Positions 6,155 to 6,163 of a stretch of 6,163 bases of DNA are shown one piece after another. Position 1 is the stretch's first letter. Each line of letters opens with the position of its first letter. The translations under genes and the position numbers were made by a program. Below the pieces are notes generated by a model. It did no database searches. It had not been told where the DNA came from and saw nothing but the letters and a program-made list of their open reading frames with translations. Origin of the DNA: an uncultured Collinsella sp. (lineage in GTDB: Bacteria > Actinomycetota > Coriobacteriia > Coriobacteriales > Coriobacteriaceae); assembly GCA_900551195.1 (NCBI GenBank), contig URVD01000111.1, positions 1-6,163 of the forward strand, given 5' to 3'.

Positions 6155-6163
6155 TTAGTTATC

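Overview
The window looks like chromosomal DNA from a GC-rich Gram-positive bacterium. Codon use strongly favours G or C at third positions. The gene content (a very large one-piece MacB/FtsX-type ABC exporter, a DUF3592 membrane protein, a stand-alone tRNA-dihydrouridine synthase) and a palindrome containing GGGACAGTCCC are consistent with the Coriobacteriia, for example Collinsella. That assignment rests on recall and style, not on a database search.

Layout. Positions 1-66 are a short GC-rich leader with a hairpin and a ribosome binding site. Positions 67-3321 (+) encode a 1084-residue ABC transporter with an N-terminal ATPase fused to an FtsX-like permease that carries an extracytoplasmic region of about 650 residues. 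A 31-bp palindrome (3321-3351) overlaps its stop codon and fills nearly all of the gap to a convergent minus-strand block. Read in its own direction, that block (5077 down to 3358) holds a DUF3592 protein with a GTG start and strong ribosome binding site, a 97-residue two-helix membrane protein, and a 296-residue protein with one membrane helix. The last two overlap by 56 bp in different frames and look like two halves of one 375-residue gene split by a frameshift. A second, perfect copy of the palindrome (5150-5180) lies just upstream of the plus-strand tRNA-dihydrouridine synthase gene (5195-6154).

How it fits together. The ABC transporter and the dus gene are self-contained. The minus-strand genes appear to form a small envelope-protein operon of unknown role. 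There is no sign of phage, transposase, CRISPR, tRNA or rRNA. The points most worth a second look are the paired palindromes bracketing the reversed block, the frame switch near 4193-4248, and the unusual extracytoplasmic domain of the transporter. I see no convincing evidence of a new multi-gene system.
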